Shown: positions 49,963 through 58,845 of the stretch, one piece after another
Layout: every line of letters begins with the position of its first letter
How positions within the stretch are numbered: position 1 is the stretch's first letter
DNA from: Stygiobacter sp.
Lineage (GTDB): Bacteria; Pseudomonadota; Alphaproteobacteria; Rhodospirillales; Magnetospirillaceae
NCBI GenBank assembly: GCA_006218045.1
Contig: VBWB01000005.1
Location: 62,001-126,000 of the forward strand
DNA: 64,000 nucleotides
Direction of reading: 5' to 3'
Made by a program: the position numbers and the translations under genes
Notes under the pieces: generated by a model
What the model was told of the DNA's origin: nothing
The model's input: only the letters and a program-made list of their open reading frames with translations
Databases searched by the model: none

Positions 49963-50846
49963 CCGCCGATCCCGCGGGCCAGCGTGACGAAATCGGCGCA
50001 GGCCTGCCCGATGGAGCGGGGGGACCACGACAGGTCGGTCACCAATTTGGTGTTGTTCAGGGAAACGTCCTTGGGCCGCCCCTCCAGCGTCGGAAAATCA
50101 TCGATGCTGCAGCCGACCGCCTGTGCCGGCAAGGGGGTGCCGGCTTTGGCGAACGCCTCCAGCAGGGCCTGGAACATGGCCAGACGGCTGACCGGAGCGG
50201 GGCCTCCCAAATGGTAAAGCCCCGATAGGTTGCGCTGACAGGCGCCCAAGAAGGCATCGACGACGTCGTCCACATGGACGACGGAACTGATGAAATCGGC
50301 GGCGCAGCGGATAGCCCCGCCGGCTTGCGCCTGACGATACCAGCCATCCAGCAAGGATCCATCGCCCGGGCTTGTCCCGTAAACCTTGGCTAGGCGAAAA
50401 ATCGCCGCTTGCGGCCAATGGGCGGTCAGGTGCTGTTCGACGGCGACTTTCTGCTGGCCGTAGACGAGCATGGCCGCCGTCGGATCGGTTTCCACATAGC
50501 CGCCGGCTTTGCCGTCGAAGACGACCTCGGTCGAGGCGAAGGTGCAGTGGATACCCCGCTGGCCGAGGGCATCGCAGGCCTGGAGGACGCATTCGATGTT
50601 CAAGCGATCCGAGGCGTGGCGGTCGCGGGCGCAGGAATCCGGGTTGGTGTTGCCCAGCAAGATGATGGCGTGACTAACCCCGTTCAGCGGCAGAGTGTCG
50701 ATTCCGTTCCGGGTCGCATCAAAATGGTGCCAGCCCGGAACCGCGCGGCTGTTCCAGGTGGCGACGGCGCGTTCACCCAGCCGTTGGGCCAAGGCCCGGC
50801 CAATGAATCCGGATGCGCCCAAAATCAGAATTTTGTCCGGGCTCAT
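49959..50846 (-). CDS. NAD-dependent sugar reductase/epimerase (RmlD-like SDR)
   Basis: A 295-aa extended SDR: KILILGASGFIGRALAQRLGERAVATWNS, the serine region CTFASTEVVFDGKAGGYVETDP and the active site YGQQKVAVEQHL. VFDG followed by YxE and YGxxK is typical of the RmlD (dTDP-4-dehydrorhamnose reductase) group. The nucleotide-sugar substrate is unknown. It sits five bases after a methyltransferase and overlaps the flippase-like gene. The start ATG 50846 follows the upstream TAA. The longer track start lies inside that gene. Confidence 0.85.
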   Translation of the reverse strand: MSPDKILILGASGFIGRALAQRLGERAVATWNSRAVPGWHHFDATRNGIDTLPLNGVSHAIILLGNTNPDSCARDRHASDRLNIECVLQACDALGQRGIHCTFASTEVVFDGKAGGYVETDPTAAMLVYGQQKVAVEQHLTAHWPQAAIFRLAKVYGTSPGDGSLLDGWYRQAQAGGAIRCAADFISSVVHVDDVVDAFLGACQRNLSGLYHLGGPAPVSRLAMFQALLEAFAKAGTPLPAQAVGCSIDDFPTLEGRPKDVSLNNTKLVTDLSWSPRSIGQACADFVTLARGIGG

Positions 50847-50850
50847 TTTG

Positions 50851-51513
50851 TTACTCGAAATAGATGAAGCCGATGTCACCGGTATATCCGGCCTGAGTGG
50901 CCAGCCATTCCCAGCTGTCGGGATCATGGAAGCTTTGGCAGGTCAATTGCCAGTACAGCAGGTTGGCTTTTTCGCGCTCATCGCGGAACGATTCGATCAT
51001 GACGTATTTGCCGCCGCGGCCGACGCGTTCGATTTCACGAAAAGCGGCGCTGGCGGCGGGCAGGGCCAGGTTGTGCAGCGTGCCCAAGGAGACGACGAAG
51101 TCGAATTCGCCGGCTTCAAACGGCAGCCGGTCCGCCGATCCCTGTACCAGAAAGGGGCGAACCTCTTCCTTGGCGTTGTCGATACCGTATTGAGAAATGT
51201 CCAGACCGGCGACGATCAGGCCGGGGACGACCTGGGTGAGCTCGTGGAGCAGAAAGCCCTTGCCACAGCCCACATCCAGCACCTTCATGCCGGGCTTCAG
51301 ACCATAATGAGCGGCCATTTCCGCCGCGATGGGATTCCAACGGCCATCATAGCGATAGCCGCCATAGCCGTATTGACGCTCACCGTCCCAATAATCGCGG
51401 CCGAATTGGCGGGCAATGGTCGCGCATTCCGCCTTGTCGTGTTCGACCACGCGCTGAACGTAGTTGCGCGATGTCTTGGTATGAAGCTTCTGAATGAAAT
51501 CGATGCGTGCCAT
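50851..51513 (-). CDS. class I SAM-dependent methyltransferase
   Basis: A 220-aa methyltransferase with motif I MKVLDVGCGKGFLLHELTQVVPG near residue 80, LDISQYGIDNAKEE, and the post-motif FDFVVSLGTLHNLALP. N-terminal YGYGGYRYDGRW is shared by sugar and small-molecule methyltransferases in carbohydrate clusters. It probably O-methylates a sugar or a carbohydrate intermediate. The start at 51513 is one base after the radical SAM stop. Confidence 0.85.
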   Translation of the reverse strand: MARIDFIQKLHTKTSRNYVQRVVEHDKAECATIARQFGRDYWDGERQYGYGGYRYDGRWNPIAAEMAAHYGLKPGMKVLDVGCGKGFLLHELTQVVPGLIVAGLDISQYGIDNAKEEVRPFLVQGSADRLPFEAGEFDFVVSLGTLHNLALPAASAAFREIERVGRGGKYVMIESFRDEREKANLLYWQLTCQSFHDPDSWEWLATQAGYTGDIGFIYFE

Positions 51514-51514
51514 G

Positions 51515-52579
51515 TCAAACAAACATCCCATGATCCGGGTCGATGGCCAGGAATTCCTGAATGGCCAGGTTCTTCGCATGGGTCACGCAATGGTGTCCAC
51601 ATGAAACACTGGGGTCGAAGCTGAACAGCTTTTTGCGGTTTTCCTCGGAAAACCAGAACTGACGGAAGCCTTGTTCCTTGATCGACCCCAGCAGGCCGGC
51701 GGCATTATAGGCTTTGTCCTGACAGGTGTAGACGCATTGGTCGGCGCCGATGACGGTCAGGAACTGAAGGAAGGCACAGGTCTTGTATTCCTTTTGGAAG
51801 CGTTCTTCCAAATCGTGGTAGTGGTTCAGAACGGTGAAAGACCCATCTTCAAGTCGTTTGGCCGCATTGATCTGCGCGGCGACTTCCGCCTGAATTTCCG
51901 CATGGTACAGATTGTTGCCGGCGGCTTCGTTATCGACGACCGCACCGGAAATCTTCATGTGATTGACGCCGGCTTCTTTCAGCATGCCTGCCACTTCGGC
52001 GATATGGTCGAAGTTGTTTTTGCCGACAATGAAGCTGATTCCCAAGACGCATTGGCTGTTGCGGGCGGAGAAATCGGCAAGATTTCTCATCAGGCGGGGA
52101 AACCCACCGACCGGCGCGCCGCGGCTTTGCTGATAGCTTTGGTCATCCCATGCATCCATGGAAACGCGCAGCCATGTGCCATGCTCGGCGAAGGCATCGG
52201 CCATGCGTCCACGAAGATTGGCCCCGTTACTGAGGGCGGCGACCTTGATGCCGGCTCCGGCCAGACGGTCGATGACGTCGGGCAGGGCCTTGTACAAAAG
52301 CGGTTCGCCACCGCCGGAAAAGGTCACGGCCTTGACCCCCATGGCGATGATGTCGTCAGTGATCTGCATCATCTTGTCGACGGGGATCTCATCCTCCAGA
52401 TCCATGCCGTCGCCCAATTGCAGGTTGTCGACGCGATAGGCGCAATACCAGCAATTATGGTTGCAGCGATTGGTCGGCTTGATCCGGATATGAACCGGCG
52501 CCACCACCTTTTGGTCGCGAAGGGCGTTCAGATGGTCCTGAAAGCGAAGAAATTTGAGCTGACTGTAAAGGATGGCCAT
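51515..52579 (-). CDS. radical SAM protein
   Basis: A 354-aa radical SAM enzyme without a B12 domain. The cluster motif CNHNCWYC is near residue 40, followed by the GGE-type motif AVTFSGGGEPLLY and LRVSMDAWDD. Cysteines near the C-terminus (CVYTCQDK and CGHHCVTHAKN) fit an auxiliary SPASM/twitch-type cluster. It is adjacent to a methyltransferase and to the sporadic-carbohydrate-cluster genes, so a carbohydrate substrate is likely. The reaction cannot be predicted. Confidence 0.87.
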   Translation of the reverse strand: MAILYSQLKFLRFQDHLNALRDQKVVAPVHIRIKPTNRCNHNCWYCAYRVDNLQLGDGMDLEDEIPVDKMMQITDDIIAMGVKAVTFSGGGEPLLYKALPDVIDRLAGAGIKVAALSNGANLRGRMADAFAEHGTWLRVSMDAWDDQSYQQSRGAPVGGFPRLMRNLADFSARNSQCVLGISFIVGKNNFDHIAEVAGMLKEAGVNHMKISGAVVDNEAAGNNLYHAEIQAEVAAQINAAKRLEDGSFTVLNHYHDLEERFQKEYKTCAFLQFLTVIGADQCVYTCQDKAYNAAGLLGSIKEQGFRQFWFSEENRKKLFSFDPSVSCGHHCVTHAKNLAIQEFLAIDPDHGMFV

Positions 52580-52642
52580 GTTTTTTGGCGCTTTCCGAGG
52601 TGATGCAGGCTGGGCGAGACTATGACCCCGCTGGTGCTTGAT

Positions 52643-53047
52643 TCAAGCAATTCCGACTTGATGCAGATAGGTTTTCACCAAGATCAAATCTTCCGCTCTG
52701 GCGATGTCGTCGGCATCGGCGATGATCATGTCTTCAAGCGCGGCGTGGAATCGCGCGTTACAAGCGAGCATACGGTCCCAAAACAGCCGGCGGCGGGCCG
52801 CATCAACCGGCAGCATGAACAGGCTGTAGGCGACGATTCCTTCCAGGCACGGCATTTCGGCCACGATATCTTCCAGCATCATATAGCAAGCCGGCATGGT
52901 GTATTCCACCGCACCCAGCAGGTAATACAGGCCATGACGGCGGCAATGATCGCGGATCACGATATTCTGGACGTGTTGCGCCGTTCTTTGCCCCAGGATG
53001 GGACGGCTGGCGACGTAACCGCGCCAGCCCTTGCGATCACTCTTCAT
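52643..53047 (-). CDS. sporadic carbohydrate cluster protein, LIC12192 family
   Basis: A 134-aa protein that I recognise as the small marker family of the 'sporadic carbohydrate cluster' (LIC12192 type). The segments are GWRGYVASRPILGQRTAQHVQNIVIRDHCRRHGLYYLLGAVEYTMPACYMMLEDIVAEMPCLEGIVAYSLFMLPVD. Its function is unknown. It overlaps the 2OG-oxygenase gene by 11 bases, and the ATG at 53047 is preferred to the TTG just before it. The same gene pair occurs in other bacteria with such clusters (family knowledge). Confidence 0.85.
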   Translation of the reverse strand: MKSDRKGWRGYVASRPILGQRTAQHVQNIVIRDHCRRHGLYYLLGAVEYTMPACYMMLEDIVAEMPCLEGIVAYSLFMLPVDAARRRLFWDRMLACNARFHAALEDMIIADADDIARAEDLILVKTYLHQVGIA

Positions 53048-53840
53048 CAAAACCCTCCGGCAGGCGATAGGTCATGCCCAGACGGGTGGCGGGACGCAGG
53101 GTGATCGGCTCGAAAAACTCGCCCAGCTTCTTGTCGGCATAGGGGGACATGATGCTCTTGAAACGGCAATTCATCGACCAGCGGGTTTCGCCGGTGGTGT
53201 TCAGGCGGTTGCCATGCATCAGATTCTGGTTGAACAGCAGGACATGGCCATACGGGATATCCAGAAACCGCACCTGATCCTGATAATGGCTGAAGGCCCG
53301 TTCAACGCTGCCGTGACTGGCGAGCCGCGCCTGGATTTCCGCGTCGATGGCGGGTGGCGCGAGGAACATGGATTTGGTTCCGGCGCAATCGACCAAGGGA
53401 ATCCACAGCACCACTTCAAACGGAGAATCGCCTGACCACACATCGGCATGGGAGGCCAGGACGGAACTTTCGTCGCCGGGCAACTGCACGCTGAGATTGA
53501 CGCGGCGTTGCATGCATAATTCGTTGCCGACGATGGTTTCGATCGTGCGGCGGGCGGTGGTGAAATAGGCATGCCGCAGCCAAGCCTGGCTGTTCATGCC
53601 TTGAATCACATGCAGGCGCAGATCATTGACCCGATCCGCCGTGACCTTTTGATGCACATGGTCCAGGAACACACGGCAATCGCCGCTGGGCGGTTCTCCC
53701 AGAAAATCGCCGGCCAAATCGGCAATCAGGGTCTGAATGCGATCAAGCGACGACGGATCATCCGCCGCTTGGATGACATAGCCGTCACGCAGGAATTGTT
53801 CGGCCAGTTTGGCCTCGGCTTCGTTCCAAAAGCCGCTCAT
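53037..53840 (-). CDS. 2-oxoglutarate/Fe(II) oxygenase of the sporadic carbohydrate cluster
   Basis: A 267-aa protein of the phytanoyl-CoA-dioxygenase-like oxygenase group. The iron triad is visible as SHADVWSGD (HxD, about residue 130) and LMHGNRLNTTGETRWSMNCRF (distal histidine about residue 208, with the 2OG-binding arginine after it). It would hydroxylate or desaturate a carbohydrate intermediate using oxygen and 2-oxoglutarate. It lies between the LIC12192-type gene and an aminotransferase, overlapping both. Confidence 0.85.
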   Translation of the reverse strand: MSGFWNEAEAKLAEQFLRDGYVIQAADDPSSLDRIQTLIADLAGDFLGEPPSGDCRVFLDHVHQKVTADRVNDLRLHVIQGMNSQAWLRHAYFTTARRTIETIVGNELCMQRRVNLSVQLPGDESSVLASHADVWSGDSPFEVVLWIPLVDCAGTKSMFLAPPAIDAEIQARLASHGSVERAFSHYQDQVRFLDIPYGHVLLFNQNLMHGNRLNTTGETRWSMNCRFKSIMSPYADKKLGEFFEPITLRPATRLGMTYRLPEGFDEE

Positions 53841-54937
53841 GGCCGAAAGGCCCGCACCTGTTCCGCCACATAGGCGATGTCGTCCGGTTCCAGATATTGG
53901 TGGACCGGGAGAGTCAGAATGCGGGGGGCTTGGCTCTCACAGACCGGGAACGCGCCGGGACCATGGCCCAAGGTCAGCGCCGCCGGTTGCAGGTGGATGG
54001 GAACCGGGTAATGGATGGCGGTTCCGATACCACGCTCGCCCAGAAAGGCCTGCAACGCATCGCGCTGGTCCACCTGAATGACGAAGGTGTGAAAGGTGTT
54101 GAATTCGGTGTCACCGCAAGGCGGCATGAAAACCGGCGCATCGGCCAGCAAACGCCGGTAAAGCGCCGCGTTGGCGCGCCGGCGTTCGATCACCCATGGC
54201 AGCCGGGCCAGCCGCAGGCGCAGGATTTCCGCCTGGAGCGTATCCAGGCGCGACACCGTGCCCCAGCATTCCACCGTGTTGCGGTCAACCAGGCCATGAT
54301 TGCGGTACAAGCGCACTTTACCGGCGATGTCGCCGTCGGCGGTGGTCAGAAAGCCGGCATCGCCGGCGGCATTCAGGTTCTTCAGCGGATGGGCGGAAAA
54401 AGCGCCCACATGGCCGATGCTGCCACTCAGGCGTCCGTCGTAACGAGAGCCGATGGATTGCGCCGCATCCTCGATGACCACCAGACCATGGCGTTCCGCC
54501 AGATCCATGATTTCATCCATGCGGGCCATGCGTCCGGTCAGATGAACCGGCATTATCGCCTTGGTGCGCGCGGTGATGGCGGCGGCCACCGCCTTGGGCG
54601 ACATGTTCTGATCGGGCAGGACGTCGGCGAAAACCGGCGTGGCGCCGACGGCGACGATGGCGGCGGTGGAGGCGACAAAGGAATTGGGCGGGGTGATGAC
54701 TTCATCCCCCGGACCAATGCCCAAGGCGCGCAAGCCGAAAATCAGCGCGTCGGTGCCCGAGGCCAGCGCAACCACGTGTTCGACGCCCAAAAAGGCGGCC
54801 AGTTCGCTTTCCAGCTTTTCCACCGCGGCCCCGCCGACGTAATCGGCGCGGGCCAGGGCGGCCTCGATGACCGGCATCATTTCGTCGCGTTCGGCGGCGA
54901 ACTGGCGTTGCAGGTCAACATAGGGGACGTTGCGCAT
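53837..54937 (-). CDS. DegT/DnrJ/EryC1 family PLP aminotransferase (copy 1 of tandem pair)
   Basis: A 366-aa sugar aminotransferase: YVDLQRQFAAERDEMMPVIEAALARADYVGGAAVEKLESELAAFLG, ASGTDALIFGLRALGIGPGDEVITPPNSF, VVIEDAAQSIGSRYDG and the Schiff-base lysine in FSAHPLKNLNAAGDAGF. It aminates a keto sugar, probably nucleotide-linked. The next gene upstream is a second member of the same family with an equally intact active site, which implies two amination steps or two substrates. It is coupled to the oxygenase by ATGA. Confidence 0.9.
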   Translation of the reverse strand: MRNVPYVDLQRQFAAERDEMMPVIEAALARADYVGGAAVEKLESELAAFLGVEHVVALASGTDALIFGLRALGIGPGDEVITPPNSFVASTAAIVAVGATPVFADVLPDQNMSPKAVAAAITARTKAIMPVHLTGRMARMDEIMDLAERHGLVVIEDAAQSIGSRYDGRLSGSIGHVGAFSAHPLKNLNAAGDAGFLTTADGDIAGKVRLYRNHGLVDRNTVECWGTVSRLDTLQAEILRLRLARLPWVIERRRANAALYRRLLADAPVFMPPCGDTEFNTFHTFVIQVDQRDALQAFLGERGIGTAIHYPVPIHLQPAALTLGHGPGAFPVCESQAPRILTLPVHQYLEPDDIAYVAEQVRAFRP

Positions 54938-54949
54938 GCCGGAATGCTC

Positions 54950-56059
54950 CTAACGCTTGGCGTAAAAGCCGCGCACGGTATCGATGACGTAGTCCAGCTG
55001 CCACTTTTCCACATGCTGATCGACGGGGAAGCTGATGACATCGGCGGCGTGGCGGTCGGTCACCGGGAAGGTGCCGGGGGCATAGCCCAGATGCTTGAGG
55101 CCATCTTGCTGGTACAGCGGAATCGGATAATGCACCTTGGCCTCGACACCCTGATCCAGGCAATACTGGTACAAGGCGTCGCGGTCTTCGGCGAACACCA
55201 TGTACAGGTGGAAGACCCGCTTGTGATTGGCGGGGCGGTTCGGCACCCGGATACCGTCGATATCGCACAGGCCCGCATCATAATAGGCACCGGTGGCGAT
55301 CCGCTTTTCGGTGATGTCGTGGGTCTGGCCGATCAGCCAATTGCCGACGACGGCCTGCACGCTGTCCAGGCGGGAATTGTGGCCCAGGATCTCGATTTCG
55401 TCGCGGTTGCGCATGCCGTGATTGCGCAGCAGGCGCAGCTTGCGGTCCATTTCGTCGTCATTGGTGACGATGACGCCGGCATCGCCCCAGACATTGAGAT
55501 TCTTGAGCGGATGCAGGGAGAAGCCGCCGGCCGCACCCCAGGTGCCCGAACGTTTGCCGTCACATTCCGAGAAAATGCCCTGGCAGGAATCTTCCACCAC
55601 CGGCAGGCCGTGCTTTTCGGCAATGGCCATCAGGGCCGGCATCTCGACCACTTCACCGGTGATCTGCACCGGCATGATCGCCTTGGTGCGCGGGGTGATC
55701 GCCGCTTCCACCTTGCTGACGTCCATGCAGAAGGTATCCGGGTCGCAATCGACCAGGACCGGGGTCGCGCCGGTTTCAGCGATGGCGCCGACGGTGGCGA
55801 TAAAGGTATTGGCCGCAGTGATGACCTCGTCGCCGTGGCCGATGCCCAAGGCGCGCAACGGCAGTTTCAGCGCGTCGGTTCCCGATCCGACGCCGATGGC
55901 GTGTTTGACGCCGATCATGTCGGCGAAGCGGCGCTCGAATTCGGCGACGGGCTTGCCCAAGGTGAAATCACCGGTGGGCACCAGGCGGCGCAGTTCTTGA
56001 AAGATGGGCTCCGGGTCGGCGAATTGCTGGGGCAGATAGGAATAACGCACCTTGAACAT
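54950..56059 (-). CDS. DegT/DnrJ/EryC1 family PLP aminotransferase (copy 2 of tandem pair)
   Basis: A 369-aa paralogue of the neighbouring aminotransferase: GDFTLGKPVAEFERRFADMIGVKHAIGVGSGTDALKLPLRALGIGHGDEVITAANTF, PVVEDSCQGIFSECDG and the PLP lysine in FSLHPLKNLNVWGDAGV. The N-terminal YLPQQFADPEPIFQELRRLVPTGDFTLG is typical of NDP-3-keto-6-deoxyhexose and related aminotransferases. It sits between a split transketolase and copy 1. A carbohydrate made with the transketolase may be its substrate, which is inference. Confidence 0.9.
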   Translation of the reverse strand: MFKVRYSYLPQQFADPEPIFQELRRLVPTGDFTLGKPVAEFERRFADMIGVKHAIGVGSGTDALKLPLRALGIGHGDEVITAANTFIATVGAIAETGATPVLVDCDPDTFCMDVSKVEAAITPRTKAIMPVQITGEVVEMPALMAIAEKHGLPVVEDSCQGIFSECDGKRSGTWGAAGGFSLHPLKNLNVWGDAGVIVTNDDEMDRKLRLLRNHGMRNRDEIEILGHNSRLDSVQAVVGNWLIGQTHDITEKRIATGAYYDAGLCDIDGIRVPNRPANHKRVFHLYMVFAEDRDALYQYCLDQGVEAKVHYPIPLYQQDGLKHLGYAPGTFPVTDRHAADVISFPVDQHVEKWQLDYVIDTVRGFYAKR

Positions 56060-56074
56060 GGACGAGCCTTTCTT

Positions 56075-56998
56075 TCACAGCCGATTGAGCGCAGCACGAA
56101 TATCGGCGGCAACACTGTCGGCATCAAGCCGGTAATGGGCCAGCAAAGCGTTCTGCGAACCGTAATGGTGGGTAAACTTGTCGGGGATGCCCAGACGCAG
56201 GCCGGGGCGCAGCACGCCGTTGTCTTGCAGCGTTTCAAACACCGCGCTGCCCAGGCCGCCGTTGCGGCTATGCTCTTCCAGGGTCACCACCAGACGAGCG
56301 GGAGCGGCCAGTTCGACCAAAGCGGTCTCGTCCAGCGGCTTGATGGTATGCAGGTTGACGACACCGCAGGCAATGCCATCCGCCGCCAGATTGGCGGCCA
56401 CCTTCAAGGCCCGTTCGACCATGACGCCGCAGGCGAAAATCACCGCATCGCCCGGCGGGGCCATGACGATGGGCTTGCCCAGGGTAAAGCCCAGTTCCGG
56501 GCGCGAGACAACGGTGTCGCCGCCCTTGGCCAGACGGATATACATGGGGCCGGGCCAGTTCAGGGTCTGCGGCATCATCCGGGCCATTTCCTCGGCATCG
56601 GTGACCACCACGACGGCCATGTTGGGCAGGGACCGCATCAGGGCGATGTCCTCGATGGCGGTGTGGGTCGGCCCCAGCGGGGCATAAACGAAGCCGCCGC
56701 CATTGCCGATCAGTCGGACCGGAAGGTTGTGCAGGCACAGGTCGATGGCGACTTGTTCAAAACAGCGGCGGGTCAGGAAGGTGGAGATGGTGTTCACGTA
56801 AGGAATAAAGCCTTCCATGGCCAAGCCGGCGGCCATGCCGACCACATTGGCCTCGGCGATGCCTTCGATCAGATGGCGCTGGGGAAATTCCTTGCGCATG
56901 GCGTCCAAGGTGCCGGGGCCGGGATCGGACCCCAGATACAGCACGCGTTCATCCTGGCGAGCCAGTTCGTGCACCATGTTCAGACAGACTTTGCGCAT
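56075..56998 (-). CDS. transketolase C-terminal subunit
   Basis: A 307-aa protein holding the pyrimidine-binding and C-terminal domains of transketolase: VLYLGSDPGPGTLDAMRKEFPQRHLIEGIAEANVVGMAAGLAMEGFIPYVNTISTFLTRRCFEQVAID (the glutamate that activates thiamine pyrophosphate lies in IAEAN), and VVTLEEHSRNGGLGSAV. The other half is encoded just upstream, separated by one base (TGAGATG). The two subunits would assemble into one TPP-dependent enzyme moving two-carbon units between sugars. Confidence 0.9.
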   Translation of the reverse strand: MRKVCLNMVHELARQDERVLYLGSDPGPGTLDAMRKEFPQRHLIEGIAEANVVGMAAGLAMEGFIPYVNTISTFLTRRCFEQVAIDLCLHNLPVRLIGNGGGFVYAPLGPTHTAIEDIALMRSLPNMAVVVVTDAEEMARMMPQTLNWPGPMYIRLAKGGDTVVSRPELGFTLGKPIVMAPPGDAVIFACGVMVERALKVAANLAADGIACGVVNLHTIKPLDETALVELAAPARLVVTLEEHSRNGGLGSAVFETLQDNGVLRPGLRLGIPDKFTHHYGSQNALLAHYRLDADSVAADIRAALNRL

Positions 56999-56999
56999 C

Positions 57000-57836
57000 T
57001 CAGGCGGCTCCCAGGGCGGACTCGATGGCCGCCATTTCGGCAGGGGACAGTTTGTTCTTGTGGTGCCAGTCGGGGTTGTTTTCGGCTGCGGGAATACCGC
57101 GCCCCTTGACGGTATGGCAGATGACCGCGCTGGGCTTGCCGACGGCCACCGGTAAGGCGGTGAAGGACTGGCGCAAGGCGGCGACGTCGTGGCCGTTCAC
57201 TTCCGTGACGGCGAAGCCGAAGCTGCGCCACTTGTCGGCCAGCGGCTCCATGTCCTGGACCTGGGCGGTCGGGCCATAGGATTGCAATTTATTGTAATCG
57301 ATGATGGCGGTCAGATTGTCCAGCCCGTGTTTACCGGCGGCCATGGCCGCTTCCCACACCGAACCTTCGTTGATTTCGCCGTCACCCATGGCGACGAAGA
57401 CGCGGGCATCCTGATTTTTGATGCGCTGGGCCAAGGCCATGCCCAAGCCGATGGACAAGCCGTGGCCCAAGGCGCCGGTCGAGGCTTCGACACCGGGAAT
57501 GATGCCGTATTCAGGATGGCCGCCCAAAATGCTGTCGAAAGCGCAGAAGGTCTTCAACGTAGCGGTCGGGAAAAAGCCGTGATCGGCCAAGACGGCGTAC
57601 AGGGCCAAGCAGCCGTGCCCCTTGGACAGGATGAAGCGGTCACGCCCGTTCCAACCCGGTTCGGCGGGACGGAAGCGCATGACGTCGTCATAAAGTACCC
57701 GGATGATTTCGATCAGCGACAATGCCGGCCCCGGATGGCCGCGGCCGGCGGCGATGAGCGCATCGAACACCAGGCGGCGCAAATGCTTAGAACGGTCGTC
57801 CAGGGCGCCGTCAGCGGGCAATGATGTGATGCTCAT
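57000..57836 (-). CDS. transketolase N-terminal subunit
   Basis: A 278-aa protein with the TPP-diphosphate-binding domain of transketolase: GRGHPGPALSLIEIIRVLYDDVMRF, FILSKGHGCLALYAVLADHGFF and the TPP motif VAMGDGEINEGSVWEAAMAAGKHGLDNLTAIIDYNKLQSYG. It pairs with the C-terminal subunit downstream. Such split transketolases occur in secondary carbohydrate clusters, where they make unusual branched or chain-extended sugars, not in the pentose pathway. The ATG at 57836 overlaps the kinase-like gene by 26 bases and has AAGGA four bases ahead. Confidence 0.9.
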   Translation of the reverse strand: MSITSLPADGALDDRSKHLRRLVFDALIAAGRGHPGPALSLIEIIRVLYDDVMRFRPAEPGWNGRDRFILSKGHGCLALYAVLADHGFFPTATLKTFCAFDSILGGHPEYGIIPGVEASTGALGHGLSIGLGMALAQRIKNQDARVFVAMGDGEINEGSVWEAAMAAGKHGLDNLTAIIDYNKLQSYGPTAQVQDMEPLADKWRSFGFAVTEVNGHDVAALRQSFTALPVAVGKPSAVICHTVKGRGIPAAENNPDWHHKNKLSPAEMAAIESALGAA

Positions 57837-58845
57837 GAAGTCCTTCTATCCAATCGAGCAAAGAAGCGGCCTTTTTCAATTGCCGGTCCTGCTCCGCTTT
57901 CTGGTCGTCACGACCTCCGGCCATGACCCGGCGCGCCCATCGCTCGGGCAGGAACTCGTTGAGCAGGATCAGGCACCATATCAAACCATAGACCGGTAAC
58001 AACATATGGAATCGCGTGACGAAATCCGGGTCGGTCGCCGCCATGTGCGGCAGCATGGCCGCGACGAAGTCCTGTCGGCATACGTCATCGAAGGCGCTGC
58101 CCGGATGCAAGATGACATCAGCGATGGCCTTGACCGGGTCATCCCAGCCGAAATACTCGAAATCGACGAACGCCAAGGTTCCGTCAGGCTGGCGCAGGGC
58201 ATTATGCAGGCCGAAATCCGATGGCGAAAGCAGCATGCGTTGCGGCGGCAACGCGCGCTCGCCAACGATCCCGGCCTGGTTCAGGCCGTTGGCGGCGGCG
58301 GCGAAGAACCGGGCGCAGGCGGGGTCGAATCGGGTGCGCAGGAATACCGACAGACCGGGGTGGTCACTGTCGATCGCCTGCAACCGGTTCCGACGGGCCT
58401 GCAATTGACCGAAAGCGTCCATCGGCGCCGGGCAAGCGGCCGAGGCCAAGGGCAGGTCTTGTGCGTCCGGCAGTCGGCCCAAGGGGGCAAGGCTGGTCAA
58501 AAAGCCAGCCAACCGGCTGGTATCGGCCCAAGTGCCGCTCCCCGGCGGGCAGGCTTGTCCCTCGATCCAACTGTAAAGCGCCAGATTATGACCGGGGTCA
58601 CAGGCGATCGGTTTGGGCAAGCCGGTGATGCCGTTCTTGGCCAAAAACGACAGGGCCCTCCATTCCGTTCCCAACCGATCGCGCGGATCGGCCTGTTGCG
58701 ACGGATAGAGCTTCAACGCCAAGGGGCCGTCCGGGGTTTGAGCACGGAAAATGCGGTTGTTGCCCCCCGCCCGGACCGAGCTTAGGGCATGGACCGGCAG
58801 TCTTGCCAAGGCGCTGGCCAATTGACGCAATTCTGCGTCAGTCAC
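57811..58845 (-). CDS. aminoglycoside/choline kinase-fold phosphotransferase
   Basis: A 344-aa APH-fold kinase. It shows the N-lobe VRAGGNNRIFRAQTPDGPLALKLYPSQ with the ATP-binding lysine, the catalytic region LSPSDFGLHNALRQ (aspartate and asparagine kept, the usual H of HGD replaced by S) and the Mg-binding FVDFEYFGWDDP. It likely phosphorylates a sugar or small alcohol in the transketolase-linked pathway. The GTG start at 58845 overlaps the HAD gene by eight bases. Drug resistance is not suggested by the context. Confidence 0.82.
   Translation of the reverse strand: MTDAELRQLASALARLPVHALSSVRAGGNNRIFRAQTPDGPLALKLYPSQQADPRDRLGTEWRALSFLAKNGITGLPKPIACDPGHNLALYSWIEGQACPPGSGTWADTSRLAGFLTSLAPLGRLPDAQDLPLASAACPAPMDAFGQLQARRNRLQAIDSDHPGLSVFLRTRFDPACARFFAAAANGLNQAGIVGERALPPQRMLLSPSDFGLHNALRQPDGTLAFVDFEYFGWDDPVKAIADVILHPGSAFDDVCRQDFVAAMLPHMAATDPDFVTRFHMLLPVYGLIWCLILLNEFLPERWARRVMAGGRDDQKAEQDRQLKKAASLLDWIEGLHEHHIIAR

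Noticed and set aside
53897-57109. A 1070-aa open frame on the plus strand
   Set aside because: It lies antisense to the tandem aminotransferases and a transketolase gene that are clearly real. Its composition (many Gly, Asp, Gln, His runs) is typical of the shadow frame of GC-rich genes.
56075-57836. One transketolase gene split by a frameshift
   Set aside because: The two halves are separated by a clean TGAGATG stop-start and each matches the usual length of naturally split transketolase subunits, so this is a normal two-gene arrangement.
57811-58845. Aminoglycoside phosphotransferase as a resistance gene
   Set aside because: It has an APH fold only. It is embedded between transketolase and HAD genes of a carbohydrate operon and overlaps both.
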